Origin: Cyclina sinensis
Lineage: Eukaryota; Mollusca; Bivalvia; Venerida; Veneridae
Length of the DNA: 64,000 bases
Assembly: GCA_012932295.1 (NCBI GenBank)
Contig: JAAONU010000010.1
Span: 20,038,047 to 20,102,046, forward strand
Direction of reading: 5' to 3'
Shown here: positions 45,781-59,728 of the stretch, one piece after another
Layout: every line of letters starts with the position of its first letter
How positions within the stretch are numbered: position 1 is the stretch's first letter
Translations under genes and position numbers: made by a program
The notes under the pieces: model-generated
What the model was told of the DNA's origin: nothing
What the model saw: the letters and a program-made list of their open reading frames with translations, nothing else
The model's database searches: none

Positions 45781-48700
45781 CACTTGGTTGAAGACTGACT
45801 AAAATTTTGCACTACAGGGGTCATACATGTAATTTGGACCTACTTATCTTACTTTATATGTATAAAAATCAAGATAATTCTCATTTTCCAAGAACGAACA
45901 ATATCTACAATTGTTCTCAGGTGAACCATATACTGCAGTCTTGATGCTGTTTTCCATTGTTTACAATCCAGACATTGACTTTGTGGCTATAATTTCCCAG
46001 GTTTTAGACTTAAGATCTCTCTCTAAAGCCAATTTTGAGCACTGAATTTCTAACCCTTAATTTGTAAAAACTGTCAACACTTGTTGAAACCATTACCAGA
46101 ATGACAATTTGGTTCTTTACGAGCAAACTGGGGCAAAAAGTAAAATGCACCAATCAGATTTGTTTTTCAAACTTTTGGACTTTTGGTAGGCAAAAGGTCA
46201 AATTCAAAGATAGAGATAAAAGGATTGTGTTCAGGATACAGAGCTTGATAATCCAAATGCCGTGGCTTTTAATGTCAGAAGAGGACACGTGCATTAAGAA
46301 CTGAATGTACATTGTAAATAGAATTGTGAGTGAAATTACTTCAGTTTTATTTCCTCTGAAATATAGTTCTTTCAGAAAAAGAATTATTATGGTGTGGATA
46401 CCTCATGAAAAATTCATGTGAAAGTTATGCAGAAAGGAGAAAAGAAGGCCCAGGCTGGGCTGTGCGAATGTAGAGTATAATTTACTAAATTGTTGCCTCA
46501 TTGTAGTTGACATTTCCCCATCACATTTGATATTTCTAAATGGGGTTTATACATGATGGGAAAAGCTTCGCAAATGTTACATGAATTTATAAGAATGCGG
46601 CACTAAGGTCAATAAATGTATATATTCAAGCTCTGTTTAAACAATTGCAATCTTTCACAGTAGAAATAAATACATTATACATGGTATGCAATGTGTCATT
46701 GTCTGAATCTATTCTGACCAACACTTCTATAATTGTATTAAAGTTAATGCAAGTGGTAGCATTTTGTAACACACTTTTACAGACATAGCCAAATCAAGAA
46801 AGTTTAAAACTGTCTGGGTTATTTTAATGAGGAAAAAAAATTCAGGGTGAATCTTGATCTTGTTAAATTATTAAATTGATCAGATCAACAATGATGGTGT
46901 TTCTAAGAGAGGAACGTTTTATGCAAACGGTGTAATCTAATTGATTTTAGAAGAAACGCCCCTTAAGAGGGGGAAAATGACAGTTAATGGTAATTAAGCC
47001 AAGAGATTATAAATTGTTGGAATATTCTATCTTTTATGACCATTCAGCATTACAAATAGCTACCGTTGATGATCATTTTGGCAGTGGTGGACAATGGTCG
47101 ACCCTTTATGGTCATTTATGCCGAAGTTATTTAAAGCCACTCGAGACAGCCCTCTACTGTACTAACAGGATAATGATATGCAATTAAAGATCATATTACT
47201 ATCATTAATGCAAGACTTTTAATTTCTCTTGTTATCTGAGTATACTGAAGTTTTAGATAGGTGATTGAATTGTATTCCCCCTAAATTTGAGTTTTATACA
47301 AGAATGGTAGTGAAAAAAATCGTGGGTTTTTACGTTATTGATTGATTAACAAAAATAAAATAATTTACTGCTTTTCTGTTTGAATTTAAATAAATGTAGA
47401 TATTTTTAAAAGAAATAACACTCTTTTTTTTCAAATCTTTTTCTTTGAGATTGCTTTAATATGAAAAGGTGAAGTTGATTTAGACACCTGCTATATATCT
47501 GTTACAAGAAAATTGGCGACAATATTGGAGACAAACTGGGAAAAGAAGAAAGTCAGGCAGCCAATGAGATTCTTTTGTAGTAATTGTTAAAGAAGTGTGA
47601 CTATTGTAAAGGAATGCAATCTCACTTTTCTTGTTTGTTGCGGCTGAGAAAAATGGAAAGTAAGCAGACATTAGATTTTCTTCAATACGTGCAAGGCATT
47701 GCAACTGTCTGAAAAAAATAAGACATCAAAATTTCGATTTGTTGCGGCTGTATTGGACAGCTAAGGAGGCCACTGGCCGTGTTCTTTTGTCTGCGATATT
47801 TCTCATAGAATATTGTATATTGAACAATACAGTGACAAATTGATTTTCAGGACAAGATGATACATCAGTACAATGTTGTATGCTCACAAATTGTGGCGGC
47901 CTATAACATTTAACCCTTGTTAGGAATGGATTTGCAAAAAGAACCACTGATTGGACTTGTCATAGAAATTTGTCAGAGTTTACATTATAGGAAAACTCCC
48001 ATTTGTATTGTCTTAAGAGAAACAAGGAAGTCTAATTAGATAGAGTTAGCTATTAAATCTGTATGCAGAAAAGATGTTTGATTTTAGGGGGTATAAAATT
48101 GAGACATTTTTGTTGTAAGTGCCGTCTGATGGGATAAAGTTTGGTTGGAAAGGGGTATTGTTTGTTTAATAAGGAGCACTTGCAAATTTGTGAATGTGGC
48201 AAGATGGGTTTATAACTGCTAATTAGGTGGTCTTTTGTTTAAAAGATTCTCATTTTTGTACACCGACACTTATTGAACACTGTATTTAGCAATATAAGTG
48301 AGTCCAGTACACTTGATAATTTTAGAAGTTTTTTTTATTGAAGAGTTTTGGATAATGTTTTCTCATAATTATGTAGGGAGTTTAAAAAAATAAATTTGTA
48401 CCAGGTTTAGGAATAACTTCAATTCATAATATACCTCACTCTAAATGATCATTTCTGACCGAAAACAAACACTGAACAGTAGCTCGAACCATTTAAGACA
48501 AATCTGAATTTTATGCCTTGCCACAGAACAAGAAAGATTTGCATATATCGAAAATGCTTTTTCAGCAATTTCTAAGGAAAAAATGGAAAGAAACATTGAC
48601 ATTACAATGTTGTCTAGTTAGAAATGCTACGCAATCAATCTGAATATTCCGGTATAGGAATTATTGTTCCCGCGGGATATAAAATATGATCCATAATGAT

Positions 48701-49819
48701 TTTGGAACACCAAAAATCAATGTCTGCTGGGTGTGTGCTAGTGATCGTAAATAATAATTCATAATTTCGACCCAGTCAGAAATAAGTGTCTATCCTGTGG
48801 TGCATGTAATGCTCTTGATATGAGATGGTCCCGATATGAAAGGTTATAATTTGCAATGGAAGTCTGTTCTTCCTTTCGGAAAATATCATTTGTGAGCTTG
48901 ATAATATTTAGTAACTTTGTTTTAAAGGTTAGGATTGGCAATGAATTATTTTGTTAGAAGTTTATGATGATATTCAAGGACTCGTATGTAAGCTGCGGGA
49001 TATTTCTGCAACTGGGGTTAATAACAGGAATCATTCTGTTTCTATCCCTAGATAAATATTCATGAAGGGTTAAGGAAGAACCTGCAGATACTGTCCATAA
49101 ACATGAATATTTATACGTAAAATTCAGGAAAGAACAAAACTGCTGAGTTAGCATTTTTTTGTCGTTATCATGCATAGACAGAAAAGATCTTTTTGTGGAA
49201 ATTTAGAAGTTGAGTAGTTATAACACTGTTTTTGTTGGTTTTTATGGCAGGAAGCCATATTGTAGTTTTCTCCAAGGAATCTCTGCAAGTCTGCAGGACT
49301 GTTGTTGGTTGTTTGATAAATGAAAACAACTTGTTGAGAGATTAAAAGGTGATGAAAAAAGGAGGGTAAGAAGTTTCATTAAGCCGTGAATCGTTTTTTT
49401 TAAAAGAATTATTCTGCCTTTTCATTAATGTAAAGACCTTAAGGAAACAGAAATTTAAAATGTATCCTGTTTTAGAAACTTAACTTCATCAGGAGCTATA
49501 AGATGAAGCAGTCTAAAATTATCTGATAACCAAAATAACTGGCAGGTTTGGCAACAAGGAAAGCGGGTCACTGATATTAGATGTCTGTCTGTAATTTAAC
49601 TCTCTCCAGGTTTGAGGTGTTGTGGCCTAAATTTACTTGTCAGATGACTTGATTAGCTTGAATGTATTTAGGGTGTTAAGAATATTCCAAGAATTTTGAT
49701 TGTTTGGCCTAATTAAAGTGAAGAACACATGGAAACTATTGTAACTGCATATAAATAAATAAAGCAGATACACTAGTTTTACGCTCAATCCTAAATATTT
49801 ATGTGAGAATAAGATTTAA
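45781..49819. other. Intron 2, nothing recognised
   Basis: Long AT-rich stretch. No exon-like segment with splice sites and talin similarity, and no named repeat. Confidence 0.45.
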
Positions 49820-49829
49820 GCAGGCAAGG

Positions 49830-49925
49830 GGAAATTACTCTGTACCACAAACTGGAGCTATGAACCTGATATCTTTTGCTTGCTGTGCTGACACTTTACC
49901 AGCTCAGCTATCAAGGCCAGCCCTG
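49830..49925 (-). mobile_element. tRNA-like SINE head (minus strand)
   Basis: On the minus strand there is a perfect A box TAGCTGAGCTGG (49899-49910), followed by a B-box-like GGTTCATAGCTCC (49854-49866), which has an insertion. Spacing is tRNA-like. The body is not delimited. Confidence 0.5.
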
Positions 49926-50189
49926 ACTCTAACAACTGCCCAATTATATTTCCAGAAATATGTTACTGAAATTTTCAAAAATTCAAGTTCAGTGTAGGTA
50001 GTCATTTTGAAAATAAATAATTCCTCTGGAGTTTCTTACTGTGCGTAATGTAGCACCAGATTTAGTGCTCTCTGTTTCATGAATCAGAATGAATTCAATC
50101 AAAAATGCTCTTCAAAAGACAGTGAAAGACAGCCATCAGCAAGTTAAGCAAGTTGTGAGGAGTCTGTACAGAACTATTGTGTCTTCTTA

Positions 50190-52556
50190 TTATACCCCCA
50201 CCACAAAATGTGGGGGGGGCTATAATGGATTCGCTTTGTCGCGTCCGTCGGTCCGTCCGTCCGTCCGTCTCCATTATTGTGTCCGCTCTATAAATCTTAT
50301 ACCAACTGAAGGATTTTCTTCAAACTTGGCTGAAATGTTCACCTCAACAAGGGGATGTGCTGAACCCATGTTGCCCATGTGTCAGCTCAAGGTCAAGGTC
50401 ACAATTGAAGGTCAAATATCAAACAATCAAATATTAGACATTATGTCGTGTCCGCTCTGTAAGTCCTACACAAATTGAAAGATTTTCTTTAATCCTGGCT
50501 CAAATGTTCACCTCAACAAGGGGATGTGCAGAACCCATGTTACCCTTTTGCCGGCTTAAGGTCAAGGTCACACTTAAAGGTCAAAAATTGACTTAGAAAA
50601 TATTCTTAAATTTTAACATGTATTTGAATATTTCTGAAACTAGCACAGGTATTTGCTTGAAACTTAAAATATATATGAAGTGTCACAATTAGGATATGCA
50701 GGTCAAGTTTCATAACTCTGTATTGCATTTTGACAAAGTTATGCCCCTCTTTAAGTCTTCAAATTTACATACAATCAAATATTAGACAATATGTCGCGTC
50801 CGCTCTATAAATCCTATACTAATGGAAGAATTTTCTTCAAACTTTACTCAAATGTTCAACTCAAGAAGGTTATGTGCAGAACCCATGTTACCTTTGTGCC
50901 GGCTTAAGGTCAAGGTCACACTTGAAGGTCAAAATTGACTTAGAAAATGTTCTTAAATTTTAACATGTACTTGAATATTTCTGAAACTAGCACAGGTATT
51001 TGCTTGAAACTTAAAATATATATGAAGTGTCACAATTAGGATATGCAGGTCAAGTTTCATAACTCTGTATTGCATTTTAACAAAGTTATGCCCCTTTTTA
51101 AGTCTCCAAATTTACATACAATCATATATTAGAGAAAATGTCATGTCTGCTCTATAAATCCTATACTAATGGAAGAATTTTCTTCAAACTTTACTCAAAT
51201 GTTCAACTCAAGAAGGTTATGTGCAGAGACCATGTTACATTTGTGCAGGCTTAAGGTCAAGGTCACACTTGAAGGTCATAATTGACTTAGAAAATGTTCT
51301 TAAATTTTAACATGTACTTGAATATTTCTGAAACTAGCACAGGTATTTGCTTGAAACTTAAAATATATATGAAGTGTCACAATTAGGATATGCAGGTCAA
51401 GTTTCATAACTCTGTATTGCATTTTGACAAAGTTATGCCCCTTTTTAAGTCTTCAAATTTACATACAATCAAATATTAGACAATATGTCATGTCCGCTCT
51501 ATTAATCCTATACTAATGGAAGAATTTTCTTCAAACTTTACTCAAATGTTCAACTCAAGAAGGTTATGTGCAGAACCCATGTTACCTTTATGCCGGCTTA
51601 AGGTCAAGGTCACACTTGAAGGTCAAAATTGACTTAGAAAATGTTCTTAAATTTTAACATGTACTTGAATATTTCTGAAACTAGCACAGGTATTTGCTTG
51701 AAACTTAAAAGATATATGAGGTATCACAAGTAAGATATGCATGTCAAGTTTCATAACTCTGTATTGCATTTTAACAAAGTTATGCCCCTTTTTAAGTCTT
51801 TTAATTTACTTACAATCAATACTAGACAATATGTTGTGTCTGCTCTATAAATTCTACACTAATAAGGATTTTCTTCAAACTTGACTCAAATGTTCACCCC
51901 CAACTGGGCAATGTGCAGAACCCATCTTACCCTTGTGCCAGCTTAAGGTCAAGGCCACACTTGAAGGTCAAAAATTGACTTAGAAAATGTTCTAAATTTT
52001 AACATGTACTTGAATATTTCTAAAACTAGAACAGATAATCATTTGAAACTTCAAATATATACGAAGTGTCCCAAGTAAGATATGCAGGTCAAGTTTCATA
52101 ACTAAAAAAAGTGGGGGGGGGGGATAACTTTGTATTGTATTTTGACAAAGTTAAGTCTATTTTTATGTCTTTAAAATTATTTACTATAATATTTCTTAAA
52201 CCAGAACAGATATTTACTTGAAACTTAAAATTTATATGAATAGTTACAAGCAAGTTATGCCCCTTTTAGGCTTAGAAAATGTTCTGATATAACCATTAAT
52301 ACTTAAATGTTTCTGAAACTAGAACAGATATTCACAAAAGTGAAAGGTTATTTGTAACTGTTTCGAACATGATTTGACAATATATATTTATACTATTACC
52401 TGTACAATTTGTTTGTTTTTTTTCACCAGAGATAATTTCTTTTTATGTATATGTATTTGTGCCACTAAAGTTATTCCCTTAACCATGCACCTTTCCATGT
52501 CGTCTTCTGTCAAGGACATTGGTGGGGGTATGAATCGCATTCAGCGATAGTTCTAG
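50190..52556 (+). mobile_element. HINE/pearl-like element with ~345-bp core units
   Basis: The left end is TATACCCCCACCACAAAATG with a complementary GTGGGGGGG stem, then GTCCGTCGGTCCGTCCGTCC microsatellite. Core units opening TGTCCGCTCTATAAATC recur at about 50280, 50450, 50797, 51145, 51493 and 51837. Full units are near 345 bp and carry CTTAAGGTCAAGGTCACACT. The right end has TGGGGGTATGA, hairpin ATCGC-ATTCA-GCGAT, then AGTTCTAG before TT. Non-autonomous. Confidence 0.75.
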
Positions 52557-54170
52557 TTTCATATTGTTGTCACAATAGTTCTATACTGACACCGCAAATA
52601 GCCAAGATTCTGTTGGTTGGTCGACAAAAGTGCAGGTTTCACTTCATGTGTTTGTAAACTTGATTTATTGATTTGGTAAGGGACACAAATCTTACAGCTT
52701 ACTTAAATTACATTTAATTAAATTTTGCTCCTGTATCCATACCAGAACCTACAATGGAAGCATTGAATGCAGAATGTCATATTGTTAAGAAACTCTCACC
52801 CCTAATTGGATTTGAAGCAGTGACCTCCTGATTATGGAGTCTTGACGTGTTTTTTTTTAATTTTTTTAATTTTAATCTTTTTTTTTTTTTTTACTACTTA
52901 ACCAGTCTTCCCCACCTCTTTGTTAAAGGCACACACCCTAAAAGTAACTCATGCTATTTGTCTGGCTTAATTTCTATAACATCAAAAATAATTGATAATA
53001 ATTATACAGAAGAATATAATTATGTTCAAAAATGTCTACTTTAGCAGGCAAAGAATCTAAGAAAGTGTTCATTTATAAAAAAGTATGGCTATCCACCCAA
53101 AATACTGTCCTACATCAGCTTTCTATGTGAATACTAGTTATCATGCATTCATTCTACCTATAAAAGCTCTATGTGAATACTAGTTATCATGCATTCATTC
53201 TACCTATTGTTTTTTACCAGCATCTTAACACAAAGGGTTTTTTTTTTTGGGGGGGGGGGGGGAAGAATATGGCTCTGAAGTTTCATTGACTCAGTGACAT
53301 CAGAAGGACCTAGTGCAATATAAATATAAAGAAGGATTTTACTAAAGTATTGCTCTTGGTCATCTTAGCCCCTTCAGAATGTAGGGCCCAGTTGTTCAGA
53401 ATTGGGGGTAAATTGTAGTAGTGTGTTGACACAGGGTCAGGCTGTGTTGATTTTTCCTTAAGTTCAGAGCTCTTCAGATTTTTGTGTGTGCTTTTTACAA
53501 GCATAAGGATAAAATTGAGGGATTACCGGAACATGTATATACAAAACATGTATAGTGTTTGAGTACAGTACTTACAAAATATTTAGCTAAAGTACCCTAG
53601 TTTCCGTGATTTGGAAGTTTGTAGTATTTAACACTTACCAGCTTCCTGTATGGGTCAAATTTCACATTGAAACAATTGTCAATTAGCATAAGTGTTCAAA
53701 GTTGAAAAAATGCAAAAATTTTTCTTCCTTATCTGATCAGAAGTAAGTAAAGGGCAGTCAAAAGTTATGAAACCCTGTTCATTTTATGTGAGTACCAATG
53801 TGAAGTTAGACTGCAGACATAATGGCAGTTCAGACCTGCACACAGTTTCTAGCTTTTTTCATGATTGTGTAACTTATTTTCATTCAAAATGGTTCGATTC
53901 TGTATTGAATTTATGATAACGCTGACTCGGAAGTTATGCTTGAAATAATTTATAGTGGCCATTTATCTATTTATCTTTGCATCCTCACCCAAAGTACATG
54001 ACTTGGTATTTTTTGAAAGACAAGCAGTCAGATTTGAATATCTCAGATCACCCTTCACTGATTGGATTCTTTTAAAATTTGTATCATTTCACTGAATAGG
54101 GGCCACTGGGGTTGAAGCCCAAGTATCCACCCCCCACTTTCAGAAAGTTGACTGAGCTTCCATTAGATTA
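52557..54170. other. Intron 2, with a 45-bp duplication and a G-run
   Basis: A minus-strand B-box-like GCTTCAAATCC (52808-52818) may mark a SINE fragment. CTATGTGAATACTAGTTATC is duplicated at about 53124 and 53169, 45 bp apart. A G-run lies near 53248-53262. Otherwise nothing recognised. Confidence 0.45.
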
Positions 54171-54910
54171 CTAGGTCTAGTGCTGATACTTTATTAGAAC
54201 AAAGGTCAGAGAAAATAACTTAGTTAATAAATAAACTATCAGTGGTCTAGTGCTGGTACTTTATTAGAACAAAGGTCAGAGAAAATAACTTAGTTTATAA
54301 ATAAACTATTAGTGGTCTAGTGCTGGTACATTATTAGAACAAAGATCAGAGAAAATAACTTAGTTTATAAATAAACTATTAGTTAATAAATAAACTATCA
54401 GTGGTCTAGTGCTGGTACTTTATTAGAACAAAGGTCAGAGAAAATAACTTAGTTAATAAATAAACTATCAGTGGTCTAGTGCTGGTACTTTATTAGGACA
54501 AAGGTAAGAGAAAATAACTTAGTTAATAAATAAACTATCAGTGGTCTAGTGCTGGTACTTTATTAGAACAAAGGTCAGAGAAAATAACTTAGTTTATAAA
54601 TAAACTATTAGTGGTCTAGTGCTGGTACATTATTAGAACAAAGATCAGAGAAAATAACTTAGTTTATAAATAAACTATTAGTTAATAAATAAACTATCAG
54701 TGGTCTAGTGCTGGTGCTTTATTAGAACAAAGGTCAGAGAAAATAACTTCGTTTATAAATAAACTATTAATGGTCCAGTGCTGGTACATTTTTAGAACAA
54801 AGGTCAGAGAAAATAACTTAATTTATAAATAAACTGTTAGTGGTCCAGTGCTGGTACATTATTAGAACAAAGGTCAGAGAAAATAACTTAGTTTATAAAT
54901 AAACTGTCAG
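54171..54910. repeat. 70-bp satellite, 10 copies, with higher-order structure
   Basis: Unit opens TCTAGTGCTGGTACTTTATT and ends TTTATAAATAAACTATTAGT. Two units are 89 bp because of an extra AGTTAATAAATAAACTATC. The order of variants (units 1-4 resemble 5-8, including both long units at positions 3 and 7) shows a four-unit block of about 298 bp duplicated as a whole. Confidence 0.9.
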
Positions 54911-55080
54911 CGACTTCACTGACCACATAACTAATATGACAATGACTACCTCATTGTGAATTAGAGTAGTTTTTGAAAAGTTGGTCAGGTACAAAAAAAG
55001 TTGTGACTGCCTACCATCTCATAATTTATGTTTCCCAGGACAGTTCGTTAAAACACATGATTGTAAAGTGGTGAGTAAGG

Positions 55081-55880
55081 TGTGCTAGCCATGGCACAGA
55101 TAAGACAGCCTTGAAATGAACAAAAGAAAACAATGGATTGCATTGATAGAGAATGTACTAGCCATGGCACTGATCAGACTGCTTGAAATGAACAAAAGGA
55201 AACATGGATTGCATTGTTAGAGAATGTACTAGCCATGGCGGCGATCAGACTGCTTGAAATGAACAAAAGGAAACATGGATTGCATTGATAGAGAATGTGC
55301 TAGCCATGGCACCGATTAGACTGCTTGAAATGAACAGAAGGAAACATGGATTGCATTGATAGAGAATGTGCTAGCCATGGTACCAATCAGACTGCTTGAA
55401 ATGAACAGAAGGAAACATGGATTGCATTGATAGAGAATGTGCTAGCCATGGCACTGATCAGACAGCCTTAAAATGAGCAAATGAAAACATGGATTGTATT
55501 GATAAATAGAGAGAAGTTTCTAGCCTTGGCACTGATCAGACCGCCTAAAATGATCAAATGAAAACATGGATCGTATTAAAAAAAAAAGAGAGAAGTTACT
55601 AGCCTTGGCACTGATCAGACTGCCTAAAATGATCAAATGAAAACTTGGATTGTATTGATAAATTGAGAGAAGTTACTAGCCATAGCGCTGATCAGACCGC
55701 TTAAAATGATCAAATGAAAACATGGATCATATTGATAAATAGAGAGAAGTTACTAGCCTTGGCACTGATCAGACCGCCTAAAATGATCAAATGAAATCAT
55801 GGATTGTATTAAAAAAGAGAGAGTGAACATTCTAGCCTTGGCACTGAATGACTGATGAAAATGAACAAAAGAAAACAAAA
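55081..55880. repeat. 71-80-bp satellite, about 11 copies
   Basis: Unit opens GTGCTAGCCATGGCACCGAT and continues CAGACTGCTTGAAATGAACA, ending GGATTGCATTGATAGAGAAT. The first half has about 71-bp units. The later units are longer, with GATAAATAGAGAGAAGTTAC, indicating two subfamilies. Confidence 0.9.
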
Positions 55881-58445
55881 ATGTTATTTTGATTATCCAA
55901 GATTATATGCAGGAATGAGTGGAATATGCTGCAACATTTGTTCTGTAATAAAATATTGTAGTGGTAGAGTACATTTGGAAGGAGCTGTATAATATGGGAG
56001 ATTAGGATCAGTGATCTGATAAAGAAAACCACATGTTAAATAGCTTACACACTGTAGATGAGAAAATCTGAAACAGGCTTTTAAAAAATATTGTTAAGTA
56101 TGTACTGAATGTTGAATGATTATTATACATGTACATGTTTGACTTTGGTGCACACATTTACACAGGCATTTACACAGGCATTTGCATGACTTTTGTGTCT
56201 GACAGACTTTAAAACAAATCTTAGAGCTGTAGTCAAATCATACCACCTTTATTTAATATTTAAGCATCAGTATTGTAATGCAGTTATTAAGTTTTGCCAG
56301 GTCCCCCCCGCCCCCCCTCCAAGGAATTTTTGATGGAGAGCGATAAGGTTGAGAGATTAGCTCTACATGTATGTTAGAGGTAAACTTTACTGTAAATGAG
56401 ACAGATGGATAATTTTTTGATGAAGGTTTGTTTATAAGAACAATAAACAAAGATTATCAAATGTCTGAAAGTGACCATGTTTTCTGTGAGGTTACTCGTT
56501 GCTGCGTTACCTTGAACCTTTATGGAAGAAAAGAAATTTACCTTTATTGTAATGAATTGCTAAAAACAATAGCTGGAGTATATATCTTATTAAAAACTGG
56601 ATAATAAGATTTCACATTAGAAATGCACAAAGATAAATCTGAGATTAGATCAATGTATTTGTCTGTTACAAAGTGGGATGGTTGATATTTAACAAAGGTT
56701 TCAAGAGGAGCTTTCATTAAGGAAAATCTTTGACGCCACTTAAAAACATAAGCACCTTCTCTTTGTTCAGTCATGGTCATGAGGAGGGGGATAAGTCACA
56801 TATGTGGGAATGTTTAATTGTCTTCACAGGAAGAGCGATATAAGTTGTGACAAGTGTTTCTTTTTGCTGGAAAAAAGGATTACTTTTGCTGACAGGGTTT
56901 TGTTTGGCTCACATTAAATATTTTTAAAACTGTATACACAGTGTGTCGTAAAGTAAGACTTACAATAGATGAGGCGTGGAGGCATTTTTTAAATGTAATC
57001 AGTTGATTGGGGAATGTGAGTAATTTTTGTTGTATTATTTATTTGTAATATTTGTTATATTCATATTCTGAATGGCAAAGATTCATGATGGTCAAGATAA
57101 ATATTGCAAATAAAGGGAATAATGGTAGAAAAAAGTCATGTACTTCAGAGGTTACAAAGACCTTTCAATTCGAAGATGGATGTTTTAAAGAAAAGGTACT
57201 TTCCAGTATATATGTAAATTAAATTTATGACTGACTAAGTCAAAAAAAGTTCAAATTATCTATCAGATGTCATATTTTTTAAAACATTTTTTCTCATTGA
57301 ATTTATTGAGTAAAAATATTGGTATTAATACAATTTTCAAATGCATTTTTAAAATTTTCATGGTTACTTTGAGATTAATATATAACTTAAAGGGTGTTTG
57401 CTGTTTTTGATTTTAAATTTGATGGAAAGAAACAGAAGAACGATAAGTAGTTTTGATAGAATAATCAAATTGTGTATCTGTATGATGTATATAATTTCGA
57501 AACTCTTCGTGGCAAACTGCAGTTGCAAACAAATTTAGGGGAGCATATATCTGTTGGACAAATATGTCTGGAATTGAGAATGAAACAAATACATACATAC
57601 TTTATTCGTCTAGTTTATAATTGACATCTCTTGGCTGTTTTCTTGAAATTTGAATTATGAATATTGATGTTACTAGTCATGATGGGGGATTGTATGGCTT
57701 GATTCTGCGTCCCAGACGGGGGGATTGAACGTTGATTGTTGGAGAGATTGCATATTTTGAAAGAACACATACAGAAAAAGCATAACTTTTAGTTACAAGA
57801 ACTGACACTTTTGCATATTTTAAAAGAAGTGTAGGGTATACTGTTGTTCTGTGTTTTTCGTAGAAGCACTAGTTTTGCATATTGGACAGTAGAAAGTGCA
57901 TTTCTTGTTTCGTTACAAGAAAAGACGTCATTTATGCCAATTTTGAAGGAAATGTAGCAAATGGCTTTTTCTTTGGATAAAAGAAAAGATCAATCAATTT
58001 TTCATGCATATATTTCATACTTTGTACTTGATCCATAACAGTTTCCAGTAATTCACACAACATTTAATCATCAGTGTTTTATTATATAGATTGAACAAGA
58101 AGAAAATGGCCAATCCCTTTAGTTGACATTTTTGTATCAATCTGTCCTTACTTATCAGAAGTGTGCTTTGATAAATGAACAGGCAGTTATAAAGAAGAAA
58201 ATTGGCCATTAAGACACGTCCTTTTGAGTTTTAGTTTGAAGAACGTTTGTTAGGAACAATCTCAATCTCACATGAAGAAAACTTTGAAAATAAAAAGCAC
58301 TCAGTCCGGCATCAGATTTGGACTTTTGATATAAAAAAATTACTTCAAGCAGTTCACTGTCAGAAGATTGTGGTAATTGTGGTTTTCAGCGTCATCCTTT
58401 GATGTATTTCAACGTGTTAATAACCCTACTTTGTTCTGTTTTCAG
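55881..58445. other. Intron 2, 3' part
   Basis: AT-rich sequence with a C-run near 56304. No element recognised. It ends in the acceptor CTGTTTTCAG of coding exon 3. Confidence 0.5.
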
Positions 58446-58543
58446 CCAATGACTTTGGTTTGTTTCTTGCTGATGAAGATATCAAAAAAGGTCTGTGGTT
58501 GGAGGCAGGGAGATCCTTGGACTATTACCTCCTCAGAAATGGG
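58446..58543 (+). CDS. TLN: talin coding exon 3: second half of F0
   Basis: Encodes residues 50 (split codon) to 82. The acceptor is CTGTTTTCAG ending at 58445; the donor is GGG|GTAAGC. The peptide contains NDFGLFLADEDIKKGLWLEAG followed by RSLDYYLLRNG, matching the talin F0 segment SDFGLFLSDDDPKKGIWLEAG. It is 98 nt long and takes the frame from phase 1 to phase 0. It is too short to stand out as an open frame, and was found by homology and by phase agreement with the exons on both sides. Confidence 0.97.
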
Positions 58544-59728
58544 GTAAGCCTTTTTTTGTTGCATGATATTACAGGAACCCTAGTATGGGTGTATTGGTAT
58601 GTCTGAAGCATACTACAATATATTTCAATACACTAGCAACGTTCCATAATACCTATCAGAATGTTTTGTGCTCATGTGAAGTGCTTTGATTTCTATTTGT
58701 ATTTCTAAAATACCTTTGAAATCTTTTTATTCCAGTGGAAACTGTCAGAGCAGTTTAAAGAGGCTGTACTCCAGATTTGAGATAAAAATATTTTTTACAT
58801 AAATTAAATATCTAGATGCCACGAGATCATAACAACATGATATTTTACTTCAAAACTGATTATAAAGGTCAAAATAGAACAAAAAAAATATATTCGCTTC
58901 AGCTTGATTTGAACTCTGGACCCTCATTTTAACAAAATATTACCAACACTTTTACTGTCACCACTATCGCTGCATGTGAAATAATTGTCATTTACTTTTA
59001 ATCTTATACAATATAGTTATACCGTCACGTTACGGTATAGCACTATCAAAGGAAAAAAATGAATTTATAATGTGATTATCTGACTTATTTTTTGTCTGTT
59101 AGTTTTTAAGCATTAGTCATAAATATTACAAAAAATTTATAATACAAGAAAACTTTCTTTTTTGTCATCTGGAGGTCAGCCCCTTAAACATAAAACTAGA
59201 AAAACAAACAAACAGTAATCTGAGAACAAAATGACCAGACTAAGAGCTAAATGCAGCTTAAAAAATACCAAGACAGTGACAAGTGCACAGACAAGCCTTG
59301 AAAAGGCTCTTATGAAACTTTCATGTTAAAGCACTGTTTAACACTGTTGGGGTGTGCTAAAGAGGAAAGTGTTTTAGAGAAAGCTTTTTAAATGATAAGG
59401 AATGGTTATTTGGTTTAGAACAAAATCGATCATCATATTTTCTTCGATGAAGTTGTTAACATTTTAGCTGAATTGAATATGAGCCTGGAATTTGTGAAGA
59501 ATAACAATTACAGTTGACTTAGAAATTTACAGTTTTATTTGTTTTAATACAGTAAAGTTTCACTAAAAAAATCGAACAAATCCGCCATAACAGTAGACCA
59601 CTTTCATTTTAAATTTCAGACAGTCGTTAAAATTTCTGGATATCTTTGTGACTTTGAAACAAAGCTATTTTAATAAATGTTTTAATTACTGAAATGTTAA
59701 TCTCACACTTTGTTACTCTGGTAAACAG
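58544..59728 (+). other. TLN: Intron 3 of talin
   Basis: An 1185-bp phase-0 intron with GTAAGC donor. More than a third is a TTAA-flanked TIR element (58759-59183). Confidence 0.85.
58759..59183 (-). mobile_element. TTAA-flanked TIR element with tRNA-like core, copy 2
   Basis: Same family as 546-976 and alignable over its whole length. TIRs are AGAGGCTGTACTCCAGAT and the complement of ATCTGGAGGTCAGCCCC. Flanking TTAA at 58755-58758 and 59184-59187. It keeps the minus-strand B-box-like GAGTTCAAATCAAGC near 58905. It lies 215 bp downstream of coding exon 3. Confidence 0.75.
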
